Shown: positions 7,700-15,706, counted from the stretch's first letter. The stretch is 24,360 nt of DNA from Firmicutes bacterium UBA1191 (GCA_002310095.1 DBYH01000014.1:1-24360); one strand, 5' to 3'. Numbers and translations: made by a program. Notes: generated from the letters alone by a model not told the origin.

Positions 7700-8431
7700 T
7701 TATCTTATCGTCACAGGTCTGAAGTTCAGGTAGTCCGCGGAAATAAGCCTGTACTCAGTCCCGTAGTACTCTCCCTGTACAGCTGCCCTGCATCCTTCTT
7801 CACCGTGTATGTGTCCGTAGTATACTTCTTTCACCCCGTAATCCTCAAATGCCTGCATGAAGCCCGAGAACATTCCAGGCTTCGCTGACGGAGGATAATG
7901 GAGAAAGCCGATAACATCGGCAGGTTCCGCTGCTTCCGCGTCCTCAGCGGCGCTGCGGGCGAAATCCAGAGACGCTCTCAGGCGCAGGATCTCCCTCTTG
8001 TAGATTTTCTCATCGGCCTCGTTGAAATCGTCGTCGTCAGGCGTGAGCCAGCCCCGGCTTCCGCAGATCCAGACATCTTTACCGTCTTCCATCGTGACGC
8101 GGTAGGCGTCGTTCTGAAGAAATGTGATGGAATCGTACATGGCGTTCATCCTGTTGATGCCGGACCACCACAGGTCGTGGTTGCCTTTGAGCATGACTTT
8201 ATGACCGGGCAGATCGTCCACCCAGTCCAGATCGTAGACTGCGTCGGAAAGCTTCAGCCCCCACGATATGTCCCCTGCCACAACGACAGTATCCTCTTCA
8301 CTTACAAGACTGCACCAGTTCTCCCTGATCCTCTCGGGGTGATTCTTCCACCTTTCGCCGAAGACGTCCATCGGCTTGTCGCTGTCAGGAGCGAATGAAA
8401 GGTGCAGATCCGCTATCGCAAATATGCTCAT
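7700..8431 (-). CDS. Calcineurin-like metallophosphoesterase (COG1768 type)
   Basis: A 243-residue cytoplasmic phosphoesterase with the full set of dinuclear metal motifs in order: ADLHL (Asp8, His10), GDISWG (53-58), GNHD (83-86), His178 in FLHYPP, and GHIH (206-209). The GDISWG and HYPP variants and the length fit the COG1768 predicted phosphohydrolases, whose substrate is unknown. Its ATG overlaps the rmuC stop as ATGA, so translation is probably coupled. There is no signal peptide. It could act on a nucleotide or phospho-sugar, but nothing in the sequence decides this. Confidence 0.88.
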   Translation of the reverse strand: MSIFAIADLHLSFAPDSDKPMDVFGERWKNHPERIRENWCSLVSEEDTVVVAGDISWGLKLSDAVYDLDWVDDLPGHKVMLKGNHDLWWSGINRMNAMYDSITFLQNDAYRVTMEDGKDVWICGSRGWLTPDDDDFNEADEKIYKREILRLRASLDFARSAAEDAEAAEPADVIGFLHYPPSAKPGMFSGFMQAFEDYGVKEVYYGHIHGEEGCRAAVQGEYYGTEYRLISADYLNFRPVTIR

Positions 8432-9366
8432 GATCTTTTATCTTCCGTGTAATCCGAAACCTTATCCAGGCTTCTCTGTATGCTTCTTGTCCTGGCGCCC
8501 ACCAGCAGCTCCAGATCCTTCTGGGCCTGGTCAAGCCTGTGCTGGGTATCCTCCAGGACATCGTTGAATTTGCCGAATTCCGTTCTGACCTTCTCGAGAG
8601 TCTCCCAGACCTCGCCTGAACTCTGCTGCAGAGCCAGAGATCTGAATCCAAGCTGGAAACTGTTCAGTATGGCGGCCATTGTGGTCGGCCCCGCGATGGT
8701 CACTCTGTACTCGCGCTGGAGCATTTCAACAAGATCCAGTCTCAGAACCTCGGCGTAGAGGCCCTCAAAAGGCAAAAACATGACCGCGAATTCGGTCGTA
8801 TACGGCGGGTAGATGTACTTGGTCCTGATATCCTTCGCCGATTTGATCACGGACCTTCTCAGATGATCCGTGGCGGCGAGAATCATGCTCCTGTCGCCTG
8901 TATCGTAGGCGTCCAGAAGTTCCATGTAAGCGTCTCCCGGGAATTTTGAGTCGATAGGCAGATATACGGAACTGCCGTCCTCCGAGGGAAATCTGACAGC
9001 GTATTCTACTCTGGCGCTGTCGCCTTTGACCGCCACATTCTCCTCGTACTGCTGCGGCGAAAGAATCTCCTCAAGTATGGCGCCCAGCTGCACCTCGCCA
9101 ACTATGCCCCTCGTCTTGACGTTGGTCATCAGGCGCTTCAGATCATCCACCCCTGATGACAGGCTCTGCATTTCACCCATGCTTCTGTTGATCTGGGCCA
9201 TGGCTTCGTTAAGCTGCTGGTTCAATACCGCGCCGCTGGCACGCTGTGTCTCGCTGACCCTGTCGCCGATGCCCGCGACAGATCCGCGTATTACGACGAT
9301 GGCGATGATCAGGGCCACCACTATGACAGCCGCTGATATGATTATTGCGATAAGTACTGAATTCAT
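8428..9366 (-). CDS. rmuC: RmuC family DNA recombination protein
   Basis: A 312-residue protein with one N-terminal membrane segment (residues 4-26), a helical coiled-coil region to about residue 75, then the RmuC nuclease-fold core beginning KTRGIVGEVQLGAILEEIL. The core includes YAVRFPSEDG and YLPIDSKFP, then a C-terminal coiled coil. RmuC limits inversions and rearrangements at short repeats in E. coli; its activity is predicted to be endonucleolytic. It is shorter than E. coli RmuC because the coiled coil is reduced. The start follows AAAGGGAAAAGG. It is 21 nt after the unknown gene and overlaps the phosphoesterase by 4 nt. Confidence 0.92.
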   Translation of the reverse strand: MNSVLIAIIISAAVIVVALIIAIVVIRGSVAGIGDRVSETQRASGAVLNQQLNEAMAQINRSMGEMQSLSSGVDDLKRLMTNVKTRGIVGEVQLGAILEEILSPQQYEENVAVKGDSARVEYAVRFPSEDGSSVYLPIDSKFPGDAYMELLDAYDTGDRSMILAATDHLRRSVIKSAKDIRTKYIYPPYTTEFAVMFLPFEGLYAEVLRLDLVEMLQREYRVTIAGPTTMAAILNSFQLGFRSLALQQSSGEVWETLEKVRTEFGKFNDVLEDTQHRLDQAQKDLELLVGARTRSIQRSLDKVSDYTEDKRS

Positions 9367-9387
9367 CCCTTTTCCCTTTCCTTAATC

Positions 9388-9894
9388 CTAAAGCTGATCG
9401 TAGGTCTTGTACTCGACCCCGGCCAGGTCATCGCTGTTGTCCGTGTACGTATACTCCGAGAAATTCGCGTAGAGAATGTCCATCTCCTGCATGTGTTCAT
9501 TGAACTTCGCTCTGACTTCCTTGACCTTGTTGCTTACATCCTTGAACTGACCGTAGCTTATCTTGGCACCTTCGGATTTTTCCTTCAGGGCTATCTGCAT
9601 CTGCACGTAACCGTCGCAGACGGCGCTGAAAGTAAGCAGGCATTTCTCGAATGCTTTCCTCATTTCCGTCGCGTCGATGTCGTCCTCCGGAATCGTTATC
9701 GACTTCGGATTTATGCGGAGGGCCTTGCTCTTGACCTTTCTCAGCATCTGAATATGTCCGTCGTAGTCCTTCTTCTTGCGTATGCTCTTGAACTTTGAGT
9801 CCCTGACGATGCGCATCTCCGCTTCCTTGAACTCTTCAACTGACTGGATGCTGAATTTGTTTATCATGTTCAGCAGTTCTGTGCGGTAATCCAT
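9388..9894 (-). CDS. Uncharacterised helical protein between tcdA and rmuC
   Basis: A 168-residue protein I do not recognise. It is highly charged and appears almost fully helical, with a Lys/Glu-rich N-terminal half (SKFKSIRKKKDYDGH) and a likely coiled coil near 105-145 (KVKEVRAKFNEHMQEM). It ends in an acidic tyrosine-containing tail. There is no signal peptide, membrane segment or metal motif. A GTG start 6 nt upstream would create an ATGA-like overlap with tcdA, but AAGGAAA is better placed for the ATG used here. Being tightly packed between tcdA and rmuC, it is certainly expressed with them. Its role is unknown. Confidence 0.82.
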   Translation of the reverse strand: MDYRTELLNMINKFSIQSVEEFKEAEMRIVRDSKFKSIRKKKDYDGHIQMLRKVKSKALRINPKSITIPEDDIDATEMRKAFEKCLLTFSAVCDGYVQMQIALKEKSEGAKISYGQFKDVSNKVKEVRAKFNEHMQEMDILYANFSEYTYTDNSDDLAGVEYKTYDQL

Positions 9895-9896
9895 TT

Positions 9897-10577
9897 TCAC
9901 TTTCCTTCCGTATCAAGCAGATCCCTCACGACCTCGCCGGCGATGAGAAGCCCGGCAACTGACGGTACGAAGCTGATGCTTCCCCCTTCCGAGCGCGGTT
10001 CTTCCTCCGAATAGAGCACCTTGACTCCTTCGATTCCCCGCTTCTTCAGTTCTCTTCTCATGACCTTGGCCAGAGGACAGACTTTGGTCTTTTCTATGGT
10101 TGTTATTCTGAAAGCGCCGCCGTCGAGCTTGTTCCCCGTCCCCATTGATGAAATTACGGGAACGCCCGCCTGACGGGCCCGTTCTATGATATATAGCTTG
10201 GCCTTCACTGTGTCCACTGCGTCGACCACGTAATCGTATGATGCAAAGGCAATATCATCCGGCTGTTCCGGCATGAAGAAGATCTGCTTCGTTTCGACTC
10301 TGCAATCCGGATCGATGTCCCTGATCCGCTCAGACATGACCTCGACCTTGGGTCTGCCCACAGTCGAATGGAGAGCAGGTATCTGGCGGTTGATGTTCGT
10401 CACATCGACCAGGTCCTTGTCAACTAGAGTGATGGCGCCTATTCCCGACCTGGCCAGGCCCTCGCAGACGTAGCTTCCTACGCCGCCGACGCCAAAAATC
10501 AGGACGCTGCAGCCAGCAAGTCTGTCCAGTCCATCTTCTCCGATTATTCTCCCTGTTCTCTCGTACTGCTCCTTCAT
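9897..10577 (-). CDS. tcdA: tRNA threonylcarbamoyladenosine dehydratase
   Basis: An E1-like (ThiF/HesA/MoeB) enzyme of 226 residues. TcdA uses ATP to convert t6A37 to its cyclic form ct6A in tRNAs reading ANN codons. Visible features are GVGGVGS (29-35, nucleotide-binding loop), LVDKDLVDVTNINRQ (51-65, with the Asn-Arg-Gln contacts), DAVDTVKAK near 116-124 and the family-specific CPLAKVMRRELKKRGIEGVKVLYSEE segment near the C-terminus. That segment separates TcdA from MoeB and ThiF. The start ATG overlaps the recX stop (ATGA). Slightly shorter than E. coli TcdA. Confidence in the subfamily is high. Confidence 0.93.
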   Translation of the reverse strand: MKEQYERTGRIIGEDGLDRLAGCSVLIFGVGGVGSYVCEGLARSGIGAITLVDKDLVDVTNINRQIPALHSTVGRPKVEVMSERIRDIDPDCRVETKQIFFMPEQPDDIAFASYDYVVDAVDTVKAKLYIIERARQAGVPVISSMGTGNKLDGGAFRITTIEKTKVCPLAKVMRRELKKRGIEGVKVLYSEEEPRSEGGSISFVPSVAGLLIAGEVVRDLLDTEGK

Positions 10578-11047
10578 TTCACCGTTTCTTTCGCCACGCT
10601 GTAGCAGATGCCGCTGCTGAATCCTCTCGACGCCAGTCTCCTGACGATCTTCGCCCTGAGCTTCTGTTTTTCATCGTAGCTCATCTCAGAAAGATCCCCT
10701 CCCGACTCCTCAACTATCCGCGCCGCCAGCGCAAAGGCAGTCTCACGCTCATCGGGCACATCCTCCAGCATGTCCAGGGCCCGGTCCGCAAGATCCTTTG
10801 GAATGCCTTTGCCTGCCAGTTCCCTGTATATGCGGTCTCTTCCTCTGCCCTTTTCAAATCCGTACTCGAAGTACATCTTCGCATAGGCCAAATCGTCGAT
10901 GTATCCGTATTCCTCCAGCTGTCTGACAGCATCTTCGGTCTCGCCGGCTTCGTAGCCTTTGCTCAGGAGATAATCCGTGACCTCCTTCGCGGTGTGGGGC
11001 TTCCGGCTCAGATACCATGTTGCCTTCTCTAGAGCATCCATCGCCAT
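10574..11047 (-). CDS. recX: Regulatory protein RecX
   Basis: Small all-helical RecX regulator, which binds RecA filaments and modulates recombination and the SOS response. The helical-repeat pattern is clear: ALEKATWYLSRKPHTAKEV, then GYEAGETEDAVRQLEEYGYIDDLAYAKMY, then GRGRDRIYRELAGKGI and a C-terminal LASRGFSSGICYSV. An upstream in-frame GTG at 11089 would overlap the preceding gene by 40 nt and has no homologous-looking sequence. I prefer the ATG at 11047, 2 nt after that stop, giving 157 residues; the ATG 6 nt later is also possible and no strong ribosome site decides. recA is not in the window. Stop overlaps tcdA. Confidence 0.9.
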   Translation of the reverse strand: MAMDALEKATWYLSRKPHTAKEVTDYLLSKGYEAGETEDAVRQLEEYGYIDDLAYAKMYFEYGFEKGRGRDRIYRELAGKGIPKDLADRALDMLEDVPDERETAFALAARIVEESGGDLSEMSYDEKQKLRAKIVRRLASRGFSSGICYSVAKETVK

Positions 11048-11049
11048 GG

Positions 11050-11892
11050 CTATACCAGATACTCGTCGCCCGCAGTGGCGACCATGCACTTTTCACCGAG
11101 CATGAGCTTGAGCTCGCAGATGGCGTCGATACCCGTGCAGTGTACAGGCAGTACCTTGTCCATATCCTCGGCGACGATCTCATCGATGACTCTCTGTCTG
11201 TCTTCTTTCCTGGCGCAGTACAGATGCATTCCGGCGATCAGCGTCGCGACTCTGACGCCCGGGAACATGCTTTTGCCCGCCTCGAGGGCGCTTATGACGC
11301 CTCTGTGGCTGCATCCCGAGAATATGTAAAGTCCCTCAGGCTCTTTGATGACAAGGCACTGCTCGTGGGACATGTCGTCTGGAACGAGGTCGCTTCCCTC
11401 GTAGCAGTAAAAGTAATCTGTCGGCTTGAAACCTTCAGCGTAAGGCACCGTGCCTGTCAGTTTAATGTTCTCTGTTATTTCCACAGGACCGTCTGTGAAC
11501 AGAAGCTGGTCGGCCAGGTCCTTCAGTTCTTTGTCCGTCCATGATATGCTGCACGGCTCCTTGTCGAGGACTCCGCCCTCTCCCAGGGCTCCGCCTTCGG
11601 TTCCGTAGGATACCCTGAGGGCGTTTCTGTGGATGTATATCGGAGCCGTTGGATTGATCTGATGGAACATAGGGAATCCGCCTGTGTGGTCGTAATGTCC
11701 GTGGCTTACTACGGCGAAGTCGACAGCTCCCAGATCTATCTTCATCTTCGCGGCGTTGGACGCGAAGAGATTCGTGGCTCCGGCGTCGAAGAGAATCTTC
11801 TTCCCCTGTGCCTCGATGTAGATCGAGAGTCCGTGTTCGGCGATAATGCCATCCCTCTCAGTCTTGTTCTCCATAAGAAATCTGAATTTCAT
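11050..11892 (-). CDS. Metallo-beta-lactamase-fold hydrolase (COG1237 type)
   Basis: A 280-residue MBL-fold protein of the COG1237 group, related to the archaeal protein linked to methanopterin-type phosphate synthesis. HGHYDH at 64-69 is the metal site, ILFDAG at 33-38 precedes it, and FSGCSHRGV near 192-200 and a late LPVHCTG carry further ligands. The true reaction in Clostridia is not known. The start is the ATG preceded by AGGAAGGAG at 9 nt. That ribosome site lies inside the end of the phosphopantetheinyl transferase gene, which this gene overlaps by 35 nt in another frame. A longer in-frame ATG 30 nt upstream lacks a ribosome site. Confidence 0.88.
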   Translation of the reverse strand: MKFRFLMENKTERDGIIAEHGLSIYIEAQGKKILFDAGATNLFASNAAKMKIDLGAVDFAVVSHGHYDHTGGFPMFHQINPTAPIYIHRNALRVSYGTEGGALGEGGVLDKEPCSISWTDKELKDLADQLLFTDGPVEITENIKLTGTVPYAEGFKPTDYFYCYEGSDLVPDDMSHEQCLVIKEPEGLYIFSGCSHRGVISALEAGKSMFPGVRVATLIAGMHLYCARKEDRQRVIDEIVAEDMDKVLPVHCTGIDAICELKLMLGEKCMVATAGDEYLV

Positions 11893-12394
11893 CTGTTCGA
11901 TCTCCTTCCTCTGTTCCGGCACATACGGCGCAGAAGCAGCCGTCTTCGAGTCTCAGATCTGTGAATCTGACGTCGTCTCTTGAAAGCACCTGTTCTGTTT
12001 TTATTATCTGCGCAAGACCTGTTCCCACGTACTTGCCGTAGGCCTCTTTCCTGGTCCACAGCTCGAAAAACCTGTCCGCGGCATCATCCGCGGCAGCAAG
12101 TTCCGCCTCTTCGGCGGTGAAGTACCTGTCCGCGATTTTTTCTCTTTTGACATCCCTGGCGTACTGTATGTCCAATCCCGCTTCCCTGTCCGCCACAAGC
12201 AGGGCGAACGTGTCCATGCTGTGGGACACGGAGATGAACGGACCGCCGGAAACGTACGGTTTTCCCTCATCCGTACGCTCGATGACCGCCCTTTCTCTGC
12301 CAAGGCAGTCGCCTATGAGAGCGTCGGTCAGATCCCTTCCCCTGAGCTCCGGATGTTTGCTTTTGTAATCGTAAATGATGTGCAGTTTCATCAT
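11858..12394 (-). CDS. 4'-phosphopantetheinyl transferase (Sfp/AcpS superfamily)
   Basis: Moves the phosphopantetheine arm of CoA onto a carrier-protein serine. In 178 residues the motifs are ISVSHSMD (54-61), GLDIQ (73-77, Asp75 a magnesium ligand) and FELWTRKEAYGKYVGTGL (110-127, Glu111 and Lys116). GLDIQ has Gln where Sfp has Glu (DIE), a common variation. No polyketide or peptide synthetase is near, so the target carrier protein is unknown; it may serve fatty-acid ACP. The first of two tandem ATGs is chosen because it lies exactly 6 nt after TATAAT, predicting a leaderless message without a ribosome site. A longer in-frame reading to 12436 would begin inside the preceding terminator and is rejected. 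Heads the eight-gene block to deoB. Confidence 0.88.
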   Translation of the reverse strand: MMKLHIIYDYKSKHPELRGRDLTDALIGDCLGRERAVIERTDEGKPYVSGGPFISVSHSMDTFALLVADREAGLDIQYARDVKREKIADRYFTAEEAELAAADDAADRFFELWTRKEAYGKYVGTGLAQIIKTEQVLSRDDVRFTDLRLEDGCFCAVCAGTEEGDRTDEIQISYGEQD

Positions 12395-12400
12395 AGGTGA

Positions 12401-12409
12401 ATTATAACA
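12401..12409 (-). promoter_or_regulatory. Extended -10 promoter, predicted leaderless, for the block 12394-6489
   Basis: On the minus strand TGTTATAAT (TGn plus consensus TATAAT), with TCACCT and then the ATG. Transcription would begin at or within 1-2 nt of the start codon. The -35 position (TATTAT, 12424-12429) falls in the loop of the upstream terminator. Confidence 0.65.
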
Positions 12410-12410
12410 T

Positions 12411-12441
12411 AAAAAGGCGCGGCATAATAATGACACGCCTT
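12411..12441 (-). terminator. Intrinsic terminator of the yerC-like gene
   Basis: On the minus strand AAGGCGTG pairs with CGCGCCTT (12434-12441 with 12414-12421) using one U-G wobble. A 12-nt loop separates the arms and five T's follow. The wobble favours the minus-strand RNA over the plus strand. It lies 26 nt after the stop. Confidence 0.75.
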
Positions 12442-12466
12442 CTCTGGATAATATCTCTCTTAGTGA

Positions 12467-12766
12467 TTATTCCTGCTCTTTCATTCTGGCAAGAATTCTC
12501 TTGTATCCGTCAGCACCATAGACGAGACACTTGTTGATTCTGCTGATAGTCGCCGTCGATGCCTTGGTGATACCCTCAATTTCGTTATATGTTTTGTTCT
12601 CCGAAAGCAGCTTCGCTACCTGAAGCCTCTGGGCTATCGCGTGGATCTCATTGATCGTGCAGATATCCTCAAAGAACCTGTAACAATCCTCTTCATCCTC
12701 AAGGAGCAGCACAGCTCTGAACAGTTCGTCGATATCATCTCTCTTAAATTTTGAATCATATGCCAT
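12467..12766 (-). CDS. TrpR-like regulator of the YerC/YecD family
   Basis: A 99-residue DNA-binding protein of the TrpR superfamily. The family pattern is clear: DELFRAVLLLEDEEDCYRFFEDICTINEIHAIAQRLQVAKLL, then a helix-turn-helix (TYNEIEGITKASTATISRINKCL). Regulons of YerC proteins are poorly known, and the ligand is not tryptophan by analogy with any residue I can see. AAAGGAGGTG lies 6 nt before the ATG. The gene has its own promoter with the best match in the window and its own terminator, so it is monocistronic. An inverted repeat spans the promoter and could be its own operator. Confidence 0.9.
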   Translation of the reverse strand: MAYDSKFKRDDIDELFRAVLLLEDEEDCYRFFEDICTINEIHAIAQRLQVAKLLSENKTYNEIEGITKASTATISRINKCLVYGADGYKRILARMKEQE

Positions 12767-12793
12767 ATCGGCACCTCCTTTCCCCTGTTCAGC

Positions 12794-12822
12794 ACTATAT
12801 CACTTTCGTACTGTAAAGTCAA
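12794..12822 (-). promoter_or_regulatory. Sigma-A-type promoter of the yerC-like gene
   Basis: On the minus strand TTGACT (12817-12822), exactly 17 nt, then TATAGT (12794-12799) preceded by TGA. This is the closest consensus match in the window. The predicted start is near 12787, about 20 nt before the ATG. Confidence 0.8.
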
Positions 12823-12836
12823 CATAGGTGAAAGTG
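12801..12836. repeat. Inverted repeat across the yerC promoter
   Basis: CACTTTC (12801-12807) and GAAAGTG (12830-12836) are perfect 7-nt inverted repeats separated by 22 nt. One arm lies in the -10/-35 spacer and the other just upstream of the -35. A smaller dyad, ACTgtaAAGT, lies between. Placement suggests an operator, with arms about 29 bp centre to centre. Confidence 0.45.
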
Positions 12837-12878
12837 TTATGCGAATTTTTGCACAATTTATGAACAATCCGCCAGTGT

Positions 12879-14006
12879 TTATTTCAGGAGTTCCTCCGCC
12901 TTCTCGAGCTGCTCGTCCTCGTCTGTGTCTTCGTCATCCTTGACCTTTACCGTAGGCTTGATGCCTTTGCTCTGGATGACATGTTTGTCAGGCGAGAGGT
13001 ACTGCATTATGGTGAGTTTGAGAGCCGATCCGTCCTTCATCTGAACGGTGGTCTGGATAACTCCCTTGCCGAAAGATTTCGTTCCCACAAGCTTGTAGCC
13101 GTTGTCCTTGAGGGCTCCTGCCAGGATCTCTGAGGCTGAGGCGGATCCTTCGTTGATGAGGACAACCGTAGGAATGTCCGTCCTGCCGTCCACGGCATCG
13201 TAGCTGTCCGTCTTGCCGTTCTTGTCCTCTACGTAGCACACGACGCCCTTGTCGAGGAACTCGTCAGCGACTTCCACGCACTGGTCTACCAGGCCGCCGC
13301 CGTTGTTTCTCAGATCCAGAATCAGACCCTTGGCGTTCTCCGCTTCAACCTTGTTGAGAGCGTCGCTGAACTCATTGCCTGTGTTCTCGATGAAAGAGTT
13401 GATTTCTATGTAGCCGATTCCGTCGTCGAGCATCTTCCAGGTCACGCTCTGGAGGATTATATCCGCCCTGGTAAGCTTGACCTTGTTCTCCTTGCCGTCC
13501 TGATACATCGTCAGGGTGACGTCAGTGCCCTTCTTCCCCCTTATTGCGGAAGCCATGATTTCCGAATCGTTATATGTCTTGCCATCTACTTCAAGGATAT
13601 ATTCGCCGGGCTTTATTCCGGCTTTCTCAGCAGGTGAATCAGGATTAACGCTTATTACCTCGTAGTACCCCTTTTCATTCTCCATGAATGTGATGCCTAC
13701 TCCCGAGTAATTGCCCGTCGCGGAAGTCAGCCAGGACTCGTATGTCTCCTTGGTCATGTAAGCGGAGTAAGGGTCACCCAGTCCGTTCACATATCCTTCA
13801 TAGGCGCCGTCAATGAGCGCCTGATCGTCGTAGTCATTCAGGTAATACTTGTCTATATACCCCTTTATCTCAGTCAGTTTTTCATCGCTGCTAAGGGAGG
13901 AACCCGGAGAACTGATGATGGTCGCGCATATTCCGCCCATCACGATGATTCCCGCGAAGAATGCTCCGAAAAGCATGAAAAGTAGTTTTTTCTTCTTGAT
14001 CTGCAT
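12879..14006 (-). CDS. ctpA: S41 family carboxy-terminal processing protease
   Basis: A membrane-anchored, extracytoplasmic serine protease of 375 residues. Residues about 8-30 form the N-terminal membrane anchor after a basic KKKK stretch. A PDZ domain covers about 95-180 (YSGVGITF, SPAEKAGIKPGEYILEVDG). The S41 core carries LDLRNNGGG (230-238) and NEGSASASEILAGAL, with Ser290 the likely nucleophile, and SFGKG with Lys314 as general base. CtpA/CtpB proteases process envelope and sporulation proteins. The start is the ATG after GAGG; a GTG two codons earlier overlaps the ribosome site. It follows recJ by 7 nt and ends the ftsEX block. The C-terminal tail is very acidic. Confidence 0.95.
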   Translation of the reverse strand: MQIKKKKLLFMLFGAFFAGIIVMGGICATIISSPGSSLSSDEKLTEIKGYIDKYYLNDYDDQALIDGAYEGYVNGLGDPYSAYMTKETYESWLTSATGNYSGVGITFMENEKGYYEVISVNPDSPAEKAGIKPGEYILEVDGKTYNDSEIMASAIRGKKGTDVTLTMYQDGKENKVKLTRADIILQSVTWKMLDDGIGYIEINSFIENTGNEFSDALNKVEAENAKGLILDLRNNGGGLVDQCVEVADEFLDKGVVCYVEDKNGKTDSYDAVDGRTDIPTVVLINEGSASASEILAGALKDNGYKLVGTKSFGKGVIQTTVQMKDGSALKLTIMQYLSPDKHVIQSKGIKPTVKVKDDEDTDEDEQLEKAEELLK

Positions 14007-14013
14007 ATTCACC

Positions 14014-15693
14014 TCAGTTTACTGCGTCTATGTCTTCAACTATGAACTGAACTCTCTCCTGTCCTCTCCATACCTGGTGGCTTACAGTGCCCGTGATGTC
14101 GGCCCTTCCGCCTCCTTCAAGCAAAGGTTTCAGATCCTGCGCTCTCCTGAAGAGTACGCAAGGCGCGTAGGTTTTCCCTTCGCTGGCGCTGAAACGGGCG
14201 TGAGTGTATTCAGCTCCCATGTATGTCACGTTTCTGATGTTCACATCATGCATCCTGAAAACAGGCTCCGGGTTTCCCTCGCCGAATGGGGCCATCTTCA
14301 GAAGCTCTCTGGCAAGATCCACCGTGACGTCCTCCGGAGCGATGACCGCGTCGATGTCGACTGTCTTGGCGAAAAGGTCCGGATTCTCTGCCAGCTGTCT
14401 CTCCACGTCTCTGTTGACGCTCTCGATCAGCCTGTCCAGATTGTCCGCTTCCATCAGGAAGCCGCAGGCCTTGCTGTGACCGCCGAATCTTATGAACAGT
14501 TCGCTGCAGCTGTTTAGAGCCTCGTAAATGTTCACTGCGTCTATGCTTCTGCCTGTGCCCTTGAGCAGCTTCACGCCTTCCCCTCCGCGGCCGACCTCAT
14601 CGGAAGGCGTCACGAGTATAGCCGGGCGCGAGAAGCGGTCTTTGATCTTTCCGGCAACTATTCCCGCTATGCCTTCATGCATGTCGCCCACATTCAGGAC
14701 GATGAAGTTCTCGTCGCCCCTCACCATTTCGGCGCACTTCTTGAAAGCTTCTTCCTGGATGTTCTTTCTCTGTCTGTTGTACTGTATGAGCTGATGCACT
14801 CTGCTGTTTATCACGTTGTCATCGGTGCTGTTGAACAGTTCCAGGGCGGTCATGGCCGAAGCCATGCGTCCGCTGGCGTTTATGTGAGGAACTATCCCAA
14901 AGGCAATATTGGACGATGTTATCTCATCCAGCGATATAGCTTCCGCGAGTTTCGCCAGGGATGGTCTGCGTCCGCTGTTCGCCGCTGCTATGCCGTACTT
15001 GACGAGTGTCCTGTTCTCGTCTCTCAGAGGAACGATATCCCCGATGGTTCCGACGGCGACCATGTCCAGAGCCTCGCTGAGCACGCTCTTCGGAAGGTCC
15101 GCTGCGCGCTGGAGGGCCTGGATGAACTTGAAGGCCACGCCGCATCCCGCCAGGTCTCTGCACGGATACGGTTCCTTCCCCGCCTCGCTCATAAAGCACT
15201 CCGGCTTCTTAGGATCGATCACTATTCCCTCGGCAATGCAGTCCTCGATATTGTGATGGTCGGTGATTATGACCTTGAGTCCTTTGTCCAGGGCGTATCT
15301 GACCTCGTTGACGGAGACGCATCCGCAGTCCACCGTGATAACAAGGTCCGCTCCGCGCTCGATGATCTTGTCTATGGCGTTTACGTTGAGTCCGTACCCT
15401 TCCTCGAACCTGGAAGGTATGTAAAAGAACCAGTTGTCGGTCAGTCTGGAAACTCCGCAGGCCATTACCGTCGAGGCTGTGACCCCGTCAGCGTCATAAT
15501 CGCCGTAAATGCAGATGCGGTCGCCCTCACCGGCGGCAGATATCAGCAAATCCACCCCTGCCTTCATGCCGTCCAGCAGGAATGGATCGTATGTGCGCTC
15601 CGGCTTCGGGGAGAGGTATTCCTCTCTGTCCGCAGCTGTTATGATGCCCCTTTTATTCAGTATTTCGTCTAGTATATCTTCTGTTCTTCTCAT
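14014..15693 (-). CDS. recJ: Single-stranded-DNA-specific exonuclease RecJ
   Basis: A 5'-3' single-strand exonuclease for recombination and mismatch repair. Its 559 residues are near the normal bacterial length. The DHH domain has GDYDADGVTAST (64-75) and TDHHNIED (144-151); the DHHA1 domain has INASGRM near 271-277 and FGGHSKACGF (403-412). The C-terminal OB-type region is present, so the gene looks complete and active. No good ribosome site precedes the ATG, which lies 13 nt after the M23 stop; translation is probably coupled. Its position between the M23 and ctpA genes interrupts the usual ftsEX-M23-ctpA order. Confidence 0.95.
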   Translation of the reverse strand: MRRTEDILDEILNKRGIITAADREEYLSPKPERTYDPFLLDGMKAGVDLLISAAGEGDRICIYGDYDADGVTASTVMACGVSRLTDNWFFYIPSRFEEGYGLNVNAIDKIIERGADLVITVDCGCVSVNEVRYALDKGLKVIITDHHNIEDCIAEGIVIDPKKPECFMSEAGKEPYPCRDLAGCGVAFKFIQALQRAADLPKSVLSEALDMVAVGTIGDIVPLRDENRTLVKYGIAAANSGRRPSLAKLAEAISLDEITSSNIAFGIVPHINASGRMASAMTALELFNSTDDNVINSRVHQLIQYNRQRKNIQEEAFKKCAEMVRGDENFIVLNVGDMHEGIAGIVAGKIKDRFSRPAILVTPSDEVGRGGEGVKLLKGTGRSIDAVNIYEALNSCSELFIRFGGHSKACGFLMEADNLDRLIESVNRDVERQLAENPDLFAKTVDIDAVIAPEDVTVDLARELLKMAPFGEGNPEPVFRMHDVNIRNVTYMGAEYTHARFSASEGKTYAPCVLFRRAQDLKPLLEGGGRADITGTVSHQVWRGQERVQFIVEDIDAVN

Positions 15694-15706
15694 GTTTTAC
15701 CGGTTA

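Noticed and set aside
11089..11922. Longer starts for recX (GTG 11089) and the MBL-fold gene (ATG 11922)
   Set aside because: Both would extend overlaps with the preceding gene and lack a ribosome site, while the internal starts are better placed.
12395..12436. 14-codon N-terminal extension of the phosphopantetheinyl transferase
   Set aside because: It would be encoded by the upstream terminator and the promoter; MSLLCRAFLCYNSP has no family resemblance.
12840..12878. Terminator after ctpA
   Set aside because: Only short AT-rich dyads are present, with no GC-rich stem followed by a T-tract. Rho-dependent ending or read-through into yerC remains possible.
14677..15672. 331-codon plus-strand open frame
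   Set aside because: It is the antisense shadow of recJ, with no ribosome site and no recognisable protein sequence.
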